DNA of 64,000 nt from Clostridium tepidum (GTDB lineage Bacteria > Bacillota > Clostridia > Clostridiales > Clostridiaceae): NCBI RefSeq assembly GCF_002008345.1, contig NZ_MRAE01000004.1:62001-126000 (forward strand). Reading direction: 5' to 3'. The notes under the pieces were generated by a model. The model had not been told where the DNA came from and made no database searches. It was given only the letters and a program-made list of their open reading frames with translations. This document shows positions 45,345 to 53,508 of the stretch, in pieces (positions within the stretch are counted from its first letter, which is position 1; each line of letters opens with the position of its first letter). A program made the translations under genes and the position numbers.

Positions 45345-46355
45345 GTGAGAAATGCAAAAAAATTATTAAGCATATTATGCTTAGGAATATTTATTTTAAC
45401 ATTCACAGCATGTGATATGGTAGAAAAAACTCCAGAAGCAAAGGCTAAAAGTACTATAGCCAAGTTAAATGGGGAAAAAATTCAAAGAAAGGATTTGGAA
45501 GAAAGTCCTAGATATAAGCAAGTAGTGAATCAAATGCAAATGCAATATGGTCAGGAATTTGAAAAAACTGATCAAGGAAAAGAAGCTTTAAAGGAACAAA
45601 AGTCACAAATCTTAGAAGAGATTATAACTGAAAAACTTTTATTACAAAAAGGTAAAGAATTAAAAGTTATTCCAAAAGATGAAGAATTAAATAAAGAAGT
45701 AGATAAAAAAGTTAATGAAATAAAAGCAGCATACAATAATGATGAAAGCAAATTTGAAGAAACTTTAAAATCTACAGGATTTACTAAAGAAACATTAAAA
45801 GCGTACTTAAAAGATCAAATAGCAATAGAAAAGGTTATAAATGAAGTTACAAAAAATGTAAAAGTTGAAGATAAAGATGCTCAAAAGTATTATAATGAAA
45901 ATCAATATATGTTTACAGAAAACCCAAATACTATGAATGTATCACATATATTAGTTAAAACAGAAGATGAAGCTAAAAAAGTTAAAAAGAGATTAGAAGC
46001 AAAAGAAGATTTTGCAAAAGTTGCAAAAGAAGTATCACAGGATCCAGGTTCAAAAGAAAATGGTGGATTATTAGGAGATATAAATTATAATGATACAAAT
46101 TATGATGCCACATTTATGAAAGCAGCTATGGCTCTTAAGGCAGGTACAATTTCTAATCCAGTTCATACTCAATGGGGATATCATATTATAAAAGTTAATA
46201 GTAAAAAAGAATATCCAGTTAAAAAATTTGATACTGTAAAAGAAGATATTAAAAAGCAATTAAAATCTCAAAAACAACAAGAAGTTTATACTAAAAAAAT
46301 AGAAGAATGGAAAAAGGCTTCTAAAATAAAAACTTACGAAAAAAATCTATTATAA
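45345..46355 (+). CDS. prsA: PrsA-type foldase lipoprotein (parvulin)
   Basis: A 336-residue peptidyl-prolyl isomerase anchored outside the membrane, helping exported proteins fold. The signal peptide ends at the lipobox FTAC (Cys near 22). The N-terminal SurA/PrsA chaperone helices follow, then a PpiC rotamase domain with NVSHILVKTEDEAKK, DPGSKENGGLLGDI and QWGYHIIKV (about 195-300). The GTG start at 45345 has GGAGG eight bases before it. A terminator follows. Confidence 0.9.
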   Translation: MRNAKKLLSILCLGIFILTFTACDMVEKTPEAKAKSTIAKLNGEKIQRKDLEESPRYKQVVNQMQMQYGQEFEKTDQGKEALKEQKSQILEEIITEKLLLQKGKELKVIPKDEELNKEVDKKVNEIKAAYNNDESKFEETLKSTGFTKETLKAYLKDQIAIEKVINEVTKNVKVEDKDAQKYYNENQYMFTENPNTMNVSHILVKTEDEAKKVKKRLEAKEDFAKVAKEVSQDPGSKENGGLLGDINYNDTNYDATFMKAAMALKAGTISNPVHTQWGYHIIKVNSKKEYPVKKFDTVKEDIKKQLKSQKQQEVYTKKIEEWKKASKIKTYEKNLL

Positions 46356-46360
46356 TAAAT

Positions 46361-46397
46361 AAAACCATGTGTAATTTATACACATGGTTTTTATTTT
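46361..46397 (+). terminator. Terminator after prsA
   Basis: Stem AAAACCATGTGTA / TACACATGGTTTT, then TATTTT. Confidence 0.85.
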
Positions 46398-46479
46398 AAA
46401 AAATTAAAAAAAGTTAGTTTATTTTACAGTTAAATGAAAAAATATAAAATGTAAATAACAATTATGCATAAAATTTCAT

Positions 46480-46508
46480 AAATAGAAAGATAATATTACT
46501 ACATAATA
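46480..46508 (+). promoter_or_regulatory. Sigma-G-like promoter of spoVT
   Basis: AAATA (46480-46484) matches four of five bases of the -35 pattern GHATR, and CATAATA (46502-46508) fully matches CATNNTA, with 17 bases between. In Bacillus spoVT depends on sigma-G. Confidence 0.5.
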
Positions 46509-46550
46509 ATACTAATATATTTAATTTTTAGTTAGAGGAGGAATAAAATA

Positions 46551-47102
46551 ATGAAGGCAACAGGAATTGTTAGACGAATAGACGACTTAGGCAGAGTTGT
46601 TATACCAAAAGAAATAAGAAGAACTTTGAGAATAAGAGAAGGAGATCCTCTTGAAATATTTACTGATAGGGAAGGTGGAGTAATATTAAAAAAATATTCC
46701 CCAATAGGTGATTTAAGTGAATTCTCAAAAGGTTATACTGATTCTCTTCAACAAACTATAGGTAACGTAGTTATGATTTGTGACAAAGATAGTATAATAT
46801 CAATTAGTGGAGCACCTAAAAAGGAATATTTAGATAAAAAAATAAGTTATGATTTAGAAAAAATAATAGATGAAAGAAAAACTGTTTATTTTTCTAATGA
46901 TAATAAGGCAGTTCCTATATATGATGATGAAGATGTAGATGAAAAGTATTCAGCTCAAATTATATCACCTATAATAGCTGAAGGAGATACTGTAGGCGCT
47001 GTAATAATAGCATCAAAAGAAGGTGGAAAGAAATTTGATGAATTAGAAATGAAGCTTGCAGAAACTGCTTCATCATTCTTAGGAAAACAAATGGAGGAAT
47101 AA
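46551..47102 (+). CDS. spoVT: Stage V sporulation regulator SpoVT
   Basis: SpoVT is a forespore transcription regulator tuning sigma-G genes. The N-terminal AbrB-like swapped-hairpin DNA-binding domain MKATGIVRRIDDLGRVVIPK (residues 1-50) is followed by a GAF-like domain (about 60-183). Length 183 is normal. A likely sigma-G promoter is upstream and a terminator follows, so it is monocistronic. Confidence 0.96.
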   Translation: MKATGIVRRIDDLGRVVIPKEIRRTLRIREGDPLEIFTDREGGVILKKYSPIGDLSEFSKGYTDSLQQTIGNVVMICDKDSIISISGAPKKEYLDKKISYDLEKIIDERKTVYFSNDNKAVPIYDDEDVDEKYSAQIISPIIAEGDTVGAVIIASKEGGKKFDELEMKLAETASSFLGKQMEE

Positions 47103-47114
47103 TTTAATATACTC

Positions 47115-47150
47115 AATAAAACCTGTGCCCAAGCACAGGTTTTATTAATA
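47115..47150 (+). terminator. Terminator after spoVT
   Basis: Perfect stem AATAAAACCTGTGC / GCACAGGTTTTATT with a CCAA loop. Confidence 0.85.
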
Positions 47151-47233
47151 AAATATAAAATTATAAAAATAAAAGTAATAATAGCTCAGTTTTTTAAATA
47201 CTAATAAGATAGTAGTATTACGGAGGTATTATT

Positions 47234-48769
47234 ATGAAAAAGCAATCTTTAATAAAGGGAACTATTATATTAGGAAGTGCAGGAATAATTGCTAAATTTT
47301 TAGGATTATTTTTTAGATGGCCACTGCAAATGCTTATAGGAGATGAGGGAATAGGATATTATCAAATGTCTTACCCACTATATATGTTTTTTATAGCAGC
47401 CGCATCCGGAATACCTGTGGCAGTTTCTAAATTAGTATCAGAAAGAAATGCAGTAAGAGATGAAAGTGGAATAATATCAGTTTTAACAGAAGCTATGATA
47501 TTTATGTTTATAATGGGAGCAGGATTTACAATTACACTCTTATTATTTTCAAGAAATATAATAAGATTTTTAAAATGGGATTCAAAATCTTATTACTCTT
47601 TAATAGGAATATCTTTAGCGCCTTTTTTTATTTCTATAATGAGTGTATTTAGGGGATTTTTTCAGGGGATGCAAAATATGAATTATACTGCTATATCACA
47701 GCTTGTAGAGCAATTAGGTAGGATAATATTCGGAATTGGACTTGCCTATATATTATTGCCAAAGGGAATAGAGTATTCGGCAGGAGGGGCAGCTGTAGGA
47801 GCGGCTGCAGGAGGACTTTTAGGAGGAATGTATCTTTATTTAAAATATTTAAATATAAAAAAAGAATTTAAGATAAAAAAAGTAAAAAGAAATCTTAAAA
47901 TAATGAGTACTATACTTTATATGGCAATTCCTGTATCTATAGGTTCTGCGGTAGGAACTATAATGAGCTTAATAGATTCTGCACTAGTTCCACAGAAACT
48001 ATTAGAAGCTGGATTTACATATAAACAGTCAACTATATTGTATGGTCAATTAACGGGAAAAGCATTTACTTTAGTTAATGTGCCTTTAACATTGTCTGTA
48101 TCTTTGTGTGCAGCCTTAGTACCTATAATTGCAGAAGATTATATATTAAATAAAAAAATGGAAGTTTTAAAAAAGGTAGAACTAGCTCTTAAAACTTCTA
48201 TGGTTATAGCAATACCTTCTTGCTTAGGACTTAATTTTATGGCTAAACCTATATTAAATTTAATATTTCCAGGGCAAGAAGCTGGATATGAAATACTAAA
48301 ATACTTATCACTAAGCATACCGTTTATAGTTTTATGTCAAACTAGTACAGCTATATTACAAGGGGTAGGAAGATATGTAAGACCTATAATCAATTTATGT
48401 ATAGGATGTGTATTAAAAATAGTAATAACATTGATTTTAGTTCCTATAAACAATATAAATATATATGGTGCAGTTATAGGAACAATAGCTGGTTATGTAG
48501 TATCAGCTTTACTAAACATGAGAGCTTTAAAGAAGAGTTTAAATATAAGCATCAATTATTATGAAATTATGATAAAACCGCTTATTGCATCTACAATAAT
48601 GATAATTTCAGTTGTATTTATTTATTTCTATGCCTATAATTATACCATAAGCAGTAAGATAGCTTGTTTAATATCTGTATTTTTAGGAATAATAATTTAT
48701 TTTATTATAATAGGATTAATTGGTATACTTGATTATAATTATATAAAAAGAAAAATCATAAAAAGATAA
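47234..48769 (+). CDS. yabM: MOP-superfamily flippase, YabM/SpoVB-like
   Basis: A 511-residue membrane protein with about fourteen hydrophobic segments in the MurJ/SpoVB/polysaccharide exporter group of the MOP superfamily. It would move lipid-linked precursors across the membrane. The N-terminal GTIILGSAGIIAKFLGLFFR is typical. Its place between spoVT and mazG matches YabM of Bacillus; a SpoVB-like role in the spore cortex is possible but cannot be separated from sequence. Confidence 0.85.
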   Translation: MKKQSLIKGTIILGSAGIIAKFLGLFFRWPLQMLIGDEGIGYYQMSYPLYMFFIAAASGIPVAVSKLVSERNAVRDESGIISVLTEAMIFMFIMGAGFTITLLLFSRNIIRFLKWDSKSYYSLIGISLAPFFISIMSVFRGFFQGMQNMNYTAISQLVEQLGRIIFGIGLAYILLPKGIEYSAGGAAVGAAAGGLLGGMYLYLKYLNIKKEFKIKKVKRNLKIMSTILYMAIPVSIGSAVGTIMSLIDSALVPQKLLEAGFTYKQSTILYGQLTGKAFTLVNVPLTLSVSLCAALVPIIAEDYILNKKMEVLKKVELALKTSMVIAIPSCLGLNFMAKPILNLIFPGQEAGYEILKYLSLSIPFIVLCQTSTAILQGVGRYVRPIINLCIGCVLKIVITLILVPINNINIYGAVIGTIAGYVVSALLNMRALKKSLNISINYYEIMIKPLIASTIMIISVVFIYFYAYNYTISSKIACLISVFLGIIIYFIIIGLIGILDYNYIKRKIIKR

Positions 48770-48783
48770 GGGTGAATTATTAA

Positions 48784-50229
48784 ATGATAAACATTATAGG
48801 ATTAGGTCCAGGATCTAAAGAATCTATTACTTTAGGAACTATAGATAGTTTAAAGTCTGTTGATAAAGTTTTTTTAAGGACAGAAAAACATCCTACAGTA
48901 GATTATATAAATAAATTAGGAATAACTTATGAAACTTTTGATGAAAAATATGAAACAGGTGAAAGCTTTGATGAAGTATATAATTCTATAGCAAAATCAT
49001 TAATAGAATATAGTAAAAATTATTCAGATATAATATATGCAGTACCAGGACATCCATTAGTTGCCGAAAAATCTGTAAATATACTTATAAAGCTTTGTAA
49101 GGAAAATAATATAGAATTTAAAATAGTGCCTGCAGTAAGTTTTGTAGATGCTTTAATGGAAAGTTTACTTTTAGATCCAGTAGAAGGATTAAAAATAATA
49201 GATGCTTTTGATATAAAAAATCAAGTAATGGATAAAAGAATAGGTACTGTAATCACACAAGTATATGATAAATTTATAGCATCAGAAGTTAAATTAAATC
49301 TTATGAATTATTATAAGGATGATACAGAAATATTTTTTGTAAGAGCAGCGGGAATAGAAGGGATTGAAGAAATAAAAAGAATACCTTTATATGAATTGGA
49401 TAGGCAAGAGAATATAGATCATTTAACATCAGTATATATACCAAAGATTTCAGACAATAACTATGATTTTAATGACTTATTAGATATAATAGATAAGTTA
49501 AGGGGAGAGAATGGTTGTCCTTGGGACAGAGAACAAACTCATGCTTCATTAAAGAAATATTTAATAGAAGAAAGTTATGAAGTTATAGAAGCTATAAACA
49601 ATAAAGATATTGATATGTTAATCGAAGAATTAGGTGATGTACTTTTACAAGTAGTTTTTCATTCTCAAATAGGAAAAGAAGATGGTTTTTTTGAAATAAA
49701 AGATGTAATACAGTTTATATGTGATAAAATGATTAATAGGCATCCTCATGTTTTTGGTAATTTAACTATAAGCAATTCAAATGAAGTTTTAGAAAATTGG
49801 GATGAGATAAAGGATAAAGAGCAAGGGAACGAAACTTATACAGATAGTTTAAGACATATTGCTAAAGTATTACCAGCTTTAATGAGAGCAGATAAGGTGC
49901 AAAGAAAAGCTGCAAAGGTAGGATTTGATTGGGATAATATAGAAGATGCTATGAAAAAGGTTATAGAAGAATATAAAGAGATAGAAGATGTATATAAAAG
50001 CAAGAATAAGGTAAAAATATTAGAAGAAATAGGTGATTTATTATTTTCAGTGGTAAATGTAGCAAGATTTCTTGACATTGACCCTGAAAATGCTTTAAAT
50101 TATAGTATAGATAAATTTATAAACCGCTTTCAATACATAGAAAATACAGCAATGTCTAAAGATAAAGAATTAAAAAATATGTCTTTGGAAGAAATGGATA
50201 AACTATGGAATGAAGCGAAAAATAAATAA
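48784..50229 (+). CDS. mazG: YabN-type fusion: tetrapyrrole methylase-like domain plus MazG
   Basis: A 481-residue fusion. Residues 1-220 form a tetrapyrrole methylase-like domain beginning IIGLGPGSKESITLGT. The rest contains two MazG NTP pyrophosphohydrolase units: IEESYEVIEAI and EELGDVLLQVVFHSQIG in the first, EYKEIE and EEIGDLLFSVVNVARF in the second. MazG hydrolyses nucleoside triphosphates including damaged ones. Starts 14 bases after YabM, so one operon, in the same order as Bacillus yabM-yabN. Confidence 0.92.
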   Translation: MINIIGLGPGSKESITLGTIDSLKSVDKVFLRTEKHPTVDYINKLGITYETFDEKYETGESFDEVYNSIAKSLIEYSKNYSDIIYAVPGHPLVAEKSVNILIKLCKENNIEFKIVPAVSFVDALMESLLLDPVEGLKIIDAFDIKNQVMDKRIGTVITQVYDKFIASEVKLNLMNYYKDDTEIFFVRAAGIEGIEEIKRIPLYELDRQENIDHLTSVYIPKISDNNYDFNDLLDIIDKLRGENGCPWDREQTHASLKKYLIEESYEVIEAINNKDIDMLIEELGDVLLQVVFHSQIGKEDGFFEIKDVIQFICDKMINRHPHVFGNLTISNSNEVLENWDEIKDKEQGNETYTDSLRHIAKVLPALMRADKVQRKAAKVGFDWDNIEDAMKKVIEEYKEIEDVYKSKNKVKILEEIGDLLFSVVNVARFLDIDPENALNYSIDKFINRFQYIENTAMSKDKELKNMSLEEMDKLWNEAKNK

Positions 50230-50230
50230 A

Positions 50231-50295
50231 TTCACTTATTTAAATAAAAAATGCATTAAATATGCAATGAAAGAAGGATTTTTATAATAAGTGAA
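50231..50295 (+). repeat. Long-range inverted repeat upstream of hup
   Basis: TTCACTTATT (50231-50240) and AATAAGTGAA (50286-50295) are perfect ten-base arms enclosing a smaller TGCAT / ATGCA hairpin. No T-tract follows. It is either a weak terminator of mazG or a regulatory structure. Confidence 0.4.
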
Positions 50296-50328
50296 GAATA
50301 AGCTAGTATGCGAATAATGTATAAAACT

Positions 50329-50348
50329 TTAAGTAGGTAACTACTTAA
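50329..50348 (+). promoter_or_regulatory. Hairpin directly before the hup ribosome-binding site
   Basis: TTAAGTAG-GTAA-CTACTTAA, a perfect eight-base stem with a GTAA tetraloop ending three bases before TTTAAGGAGG. It could stabilise the mRNA or affect translation of HU. Confidence 0.4.
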
Positions 50349-50367
50349 TTTTAAGGAGGTAACAAAA

Positions 50368-50646
50368 GTGAATAAATCAGAATTAATTACAAGTATGGCA
50401 GAGAAGTCAAAACTAACTAAAAAGGATGCAGAATTAGCTTTAAAAGCATTTATAGAAAGTGTTGAAGAAGCATTAGAAGCTGGAGAAAAAGTTCAATTAG
50501 TTGGATTTGGTACTTTTGAAACTAGAGAAAGAGCTGAAAGAGTAGGTAGAAACCCAAGAACTAAAGAAGAAATAACTATACCTGCATCAATAGCACCTGT
50601 TTTCAAAGCAGGAAAAGAACTAAAAGAAAAAGTAAACAAAAAATAA
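50368..50646 (+). CDS. hup: DNA-binding protein HU
   Basis: HU is the small histone-like protein that bends and compacts DNA. At 92 residues it has normal length. The N-terminus MNKSELITSMAEKS, the helix KDAELALKAF, and the arm GRNPRTKEEITIPASIAPVFKAG are diagnostic. The start is GTG with a perfect AAGGAGG. In Bacillus this position (between yabN and yabO) has no hup. Confidence 0.97.
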   Translation: MNKSELITSMAEKSKLTKKDAELALKAFIESVEEALEAGEKVQLVGFGTFETRERAERVGRNPRTKEEITIPASIAPVFKAGKELKEKVNKK

Positions 50647-50659
50647 ATAATAAATTAAA

Positions 50660-50691
50660 AAAACCTAGGTTTTAATCTGGGTTTTTTGTTT
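50660..50691 (+). terminator. Terminator after hup
   Basis: AAAACCTAGGTTTTAATCTGGGTTTTTTG: stem AAAACC-AG / CTGGGTTTT with a T-tract. Confidence 0.65.
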
Positions 50692-50696
50692 ATCTA

Positions 50697-50870
50697 TCCG
50701 ATGACTACCCGCTCTAATACCTTCATGGCACTCAGTGAAAGTGATTTGTATCAAATCATAGATTTGGACTCTCTGCTTTTCTTTAAAGTGCTAGTAAAGA
50801 GTGGCTACGTACCTGGATAACGATTTCTAAGCTTTAATAGGAGAAAACTATTTCCAAATCTTAGAAATCT
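50697..50870 (+). other. Structured GC-richer intergenic element of unknown function
   Basis: This stretch is visibly richer in G and C than its surroundings and has no reading frame of note. Nested complementary segments: CCGCTCT (50709-50715) with AGAGTGG (50798-50804), GCACT (50728-50732) with AGTGC (50787-50791), and GATTTG-TAT-CAAATC (50743-50757) at the tip. A separate perfect ten-base stem GATTTCTAAG / CTTAGAAATC (50822-50831, 50860-50869) follows, ending 13 bases before the rqcP ribosome-binding site region. No promoter is obvious. It may be an RNA leader, small RNA or dispersed repeat. Confidence 0.5.
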
Positions 50871-50898
50871 GTTCATATAAAGTTAAGGGGGAAAGGAT

Positions 50899-51138
50899 TT
50901 GCGTTTAGATAAATTTCTTAAAGTTTCAAGAATAATAAAAAGAAGAACTGTAGCTAAAGAGGCTTGTGAAAATGAAAGAGTTACCATTAATTCTAAGATT
51001 GCTAAACCTGGGACTGAAGTTAAAGAAGGAGATATCTTAGAGATAAAATATGCCAATAAAACCATTAAATACGAAATAATATCTGTTTTAGAGCATGTAA
51101 AAAAGGAAGATGCTCAAAATATGTATAAAATTATATAA
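50899..51138 (+). CDS. rqcP: S4-domain RNA-binding protein RqcP (YabO/HslR family)
   Basis: A 79-residue S4 RNA-binding protein. RLDKFLKVSRIIKRRTVAKEACE is the family N-terminus and NSKIAKPGTEVKEGDILEI the S4 motif. Bacillus RqcP (YabO) works with RqcH on stalled 50S subunits to add C-terminal alanine tails in ribosome quality control. Start TTG is indicated by AAGGGGGAAAGG. It keeps its Bacillus position upstream of yabP. Confidence 0.9.
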   Translation: MRLDKFLKVSRIIKRRTVAKEACENERVTINSKIAKPGTEVKEGDILEIKYANKTIKYEIISVLEHVKKEDAQNMYKII

Positions 51139-51148
51139 ATTTCAAAAG

Positions 51149-51192
51149 AAAAGGTTCTAAAAATTTTTAAATTATAATTTTTAGAACCTTTT
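51149..51192 (+). terminator. Terminator after rqcP
   Basis: Stem AAAAGGTTCTAAAAATT / AATTTTTAGAACCTTTT, T-rich at the end, separating rqcP from the sporulation genes. Confidence 0.8.
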
Positions 51193-51201
51193 ACTTTATT
51201 G

Positions 51202-51230
51202 TAATATACAATAATAAATCAGCATATATT
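51202..51230 (+). promoter_or_regulatory. Sigma-E-like promoter of yabPQ
   Basis: TAATATA (51202-51208) matches six of seven bases of KMATATT, and CATATATT (51223-51230) six of eight of CATACAMT, with a 14-base spacer. In Bacillus yabP and yabQ are sigma-E genes. Confidence 0.5.
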
Positions 51231-51254
51231 ATTTATAGGTAGAGGGGGATATTT

Positions 51255-51545
51255 ATGGAAAAGAAAGAATTTAAGAATGAAGATAAAATAAGTAATTTAA
51301 ATTTAGAAAGTAGAAAAAAATTAATTTTAAGTGGAGTCAATGAAGTAATAAGTTTTAATGAAGAGGAAATTATGTTAAAGACAACCTTAGGGGATTTGGA
51401 TATAAAAGGATCAAATTTAAAAATGAATAAACTAGATGTACAAAATGGAGATGTTATAATAGTAGGCACTATAGATTCTTGTACTTATCTAAATAATGAA
51501 CCTAAAACGAAAAGGAGTAATATAATTTCAAAACTATTTAGGTAG
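51255..51545 (+). CDS. yabP: Sporulation protein YabP
   Basis: A 96-residue protein of the YabP/YqfC family, made in the mother cell and needed for efficient sporulation. SRKKLILSGVNEVISFNEEEIML and TTLGDLDIKGSNLKMNKLDVQNG are the conserved family blocks, beta-rich and without membrane segment. It is followed closely by yabQ, as in Bacillus. Confidence 0.9.
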   Translation: MEKKEFKNEDKISNLNLESRKKLILSGVNEVISFNEEEIMLKTTLGDLDIKGSNLKMNKLDVQNGDVIIVGTIDSCTYLNNEPKTKRSNIISKLFR

Positions 51546-51559
51546 GAGATTTGTGTAAT

Positions 51560-51958
51560 ATGGTTATATCTATAAGCAAACAATTTGGATTATTAATTTT
51601 TAGTTTTCTATCAGGTTTAATAACAGGTGTTTTCTTTGATATTTATAGAAGTATAAGAATGGATAAAAATTTAAGTCCTATTATAAAAATTGTTGAAGAT
51701 ATATTATTTTGGTGTTTAGCTGCTATAGTAATATTTATATTTTTATTATATAATGATTGCGCTTTTATAGGAATATATGTATACCTATGGATTACTATAG
51801 GATTATGCATATATATGTTTTTTATAAGCAAATATTTAAATCCTATATTTGTTTATATGGTTAAAAATATAAGCAAGTTTTTTAGGATAGTAATTAATAT
51901 GGCAGTTTATCCATTTAAAATACTAATATACAAAATAAAATCTAATAAAATGCATTAA
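51560..51958 (+). CDS. yabQ: Sporulation membrane protein YabQ
   Basis: A 132-residue membrane protein with four or so hydrophobic segments and the family motif SGLITGVFFDIYRSIRM near residues 17-33. YabQ is needed for spore cortex formation in Bacillus. A TTG nine bases earlier is in frame but touches the GGAG, so the ATG at 51560 is preferred. Fifteen bases after yabP. Confidence 0.88.
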   Translation: MVISISKQFGLLIFSFLSGLITGVFFDIYRSIRMDKNLSPIIKIVEDILFWCLAAIVIFIFLLYNDCAFIGIYVYLWITIGLCIYMFFISKYLNPIFVYMVKNISKFFRIVINMAVYPFKILIYKIKSNKMH

Positions 51959-52052
51959 TTTTTAATATAATTTGAAAAAATAACTTGAAGAAAATTTTAA
52001 ATATAATAAAATATAACTATAAGGTTTATATTTTATAAAGGGAAGTTATATT

Positions 52053-52322
52053 ATGAAAAAGATTAATGCAAAAAAGTTAATATTTTCCTTACTTATAGTT
52101 TATGTTGTAGTTACTTTTATAAATCAGCAAATAACTATGCATAAAATTAGAAACCAAATAAGTGAAAAAGAAATAGAATTAAAAGAAGTTAAAGAAAAAA
52201 ATCAAAAATTACAGGACGAAGTCAAATTATCTAAATCAAAAGATTACATAGAAAAATTAGCTAGAGAGAGATTAAGGCTTATAAAAAAAGGGGAGACTCC
52301 TGTAATAAACAATACACAATAA
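52053..52322 (+). CDS. divIC: Septum formation initiator DivIC (FtsB family)
   Basis: An 89-residue bitopic membrane protein: short cytoplasmic tail, one membrane segment (about 10-25), then an extracellular coiled coil with heptads (EKEIELKEVKEKNQKL) and the conserved C-terminal YIEKLARERL. DivIC joins FtsL and DivIB in the divisome. Position between yabQ and yabR is conserved. Confidence 0.92.
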   Translation: MKKINAKKLIFSLLIVYVVVTFINQQITMHKIRNQISEKEIELKEVKEKNQKLQDEVKLSKSKDYIEKLARERLRLIKKGETPVINNTQ

Positions 52323-52382
52323 TAAAATAGTTTTAAATTAAAATTATATATACATTATTTATTAAGGAGGAGTCTTATTAAT

Positions 52383-52787
52383 ATGACTTTGAATGCAGGT
52401 AGTATACTTGAAGGTACAGTAGTTAACATTACAAATTTTGGAGCCTTTGTTGAAATTGAAGGTAAAACAGGATTAGTGCACATATCTGAAGTATCAGATA
52501 ATTATGTAAAAGACATTAGAGAATATTTAAAAGAACAAGATAAAGTGAAGGTTAAAGTTATTTCCATAGATGATAAAGGAAAAATAAGCTTATCTATTAA
52601 GCAAGCTATGCAACAAAAAAAATCTTGCAAACCAGTAGAGATTGATTGGTCAAGAGAAAAGTCTAAAAAGAGTGAAATAAACTTTGAAGATAGATTATCT
52701 AAATTTTTAAAAGACAGCGAAGAAAGATTCCAAGATTTGAAGAAACACCAAGATTCTAGAGGTAGAGGAAGTAAAAAAAGTTATTAA
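52383..52787 (+). CDS. yabR: S1-domain RNA-binding protein YabR
   Basis: A 134-residue protein with one S1 RNA-binding domain (1-75): GSILEGTVVNITNFGAFVEI and GLVHISEVSDNYVKD are typical. The C-terminal tail is charged and probably disordered. Family members are linked to polynucleotide phosphorylase-like RNA binding; the precise role is unknown. The terminator follows at once. Confidence 0.92.
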   Translation: MTLNAGSILEGTVVNITNFGAFVEIEGKTGLVHISEVSDNYVKDIREYLKEQDKVKVKVISIDDKGKISLSIKQAMQQKKSCKPVEIDWSREKSKKSEINFEDRLSKFLKDSEERFQDLKKHQDSRGRGSKKSY

Positions 52788-52790
52788 TAT

Positions 52791-52821
52791 AAAAGGCCGT
52801 AAAGGCCTTTTTATTATTTTT
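52791..52821 (+). terminator. Terminator after yabR
   Basis: Stem AAAAGGCC / GGCCTTTT with a short loop and T-tract. Confidence 0.85.
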
Positions 52822-52852
52822 TTAAATATATAAAAAAAAATAAAATAAACTG

Positions 52853-52881
52853 TTGACATAGTATAATTTGTAGGATATAAT
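52853..52881 (+). promoter_or_regulatory. Perfect consensus promoter of the tRNA operon
   Basis: TTGACA (52853-52858), exactly 17 bases, TATAAT (52876-52881), 46 bases before the first tRNA. Confidence 0.88.
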
Positions 52882-52927
52882 TATTTATGTCGTCAGCGAT
52901 GAGACAAAATATAAAACGAAATAACGT

Positions 52928-53017
52928 GCTGGAGTGGCGGAACTGGCAGACGCACAGGACTTAAAATCCTGCGGGCCCTAAAAGCCCGTACCGGTTCGAT
53001 TCCGGTCTTCAGCACCA
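52928..53017 (+). tRNA. tRNA-Leu (TAA), first copy
   Basis: Ninety bases with encoded CCA, long variable arm GCGGGCCCTAAAAGCCCG, anticodon loop CTTAAAA, T-arm GGTTCGATTCC. Confidence 0.96.
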
Positions 53018-53021
53018 ATAT

Positions 53022-53097
<76 letters not shown>

Positions 53098-53101
53098 TTT
53101 T

Positions 53102-53178
53102 GGCGGAATAGCTCAGCTGGCTAGAGCATTCGGTTCATACCCGAAGTGTCGTAGGTTCAAGTCCTATTTCCGCTACCA
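53102..53178 (+). tRNA. Elongator tRNA-Met (CAT), first copy
   Basis: Seventy-seven bases with CCA. Anticodon loop TTCATAC. The body GGCGGAATAGCTCAGCTGG matches elongator Met, not lysidine-dependent Ile2. Confidence 0.92.
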
Positions 53179-53209
53179 TTTCCTTAAAAATTTATATAAC
53201 ATATAATGT

Positions 53210-53299
53210 GCTGGAGTGGCGGAACTGGCAGACGCACAGGACTTAAAATCCTGCGGGCCCTAAAAGCCCGTACCGGTTCGATTCCGGTCTTCAGCACCA
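53210..53299 (+). tRNA. tRNA-Leu (TAA), second copy
   Basis: Identical to the copy at 52928-53017. Confidence 0.96.
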
Positions 53300-53303
53300 A
53301 TAT

Positions 53304-53379
<76 letters not shown>

Positions 53380-53389
53380 TTTATTTTTT

Positions 53390-53466
53390 GGCGGAATAGC
53401 TCAGCTGGCTAGAGCATTCGGTTCATACCCGAAGTGTCGTAGGTTCAAGTCCTATTTCCGCTACCA
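53390..53466 (+). tRNA. Elongator tRNA-Met (CAT), second copy
   Basis: Identical to the copy at 53102-53178. Confidence 0.92.
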
Positions 53467-53473
53467 CATAAAA

Positions 53474-53508
53474 AAGAGATTCTATTTCGATAGAATCTCT
53501 TTTTTTTT
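53474..53508 (+). terminator. Terminator of the tRNA operon
   Basis: Perfect stem AAGAGATTCTAT / ATAGAATCTCTT with a TTCG loop and eight T. Confidence 0.92.

Noticed and set aside
53102-53178. CAT-anticodon tRNA as tRNA-Ile2 (the TilS substrate)
   Set aside because: Stem and loop sequences match elongator tRNA-Met, and the acceptor and D-arm differ from typical Ile2, although tilS lies close by.
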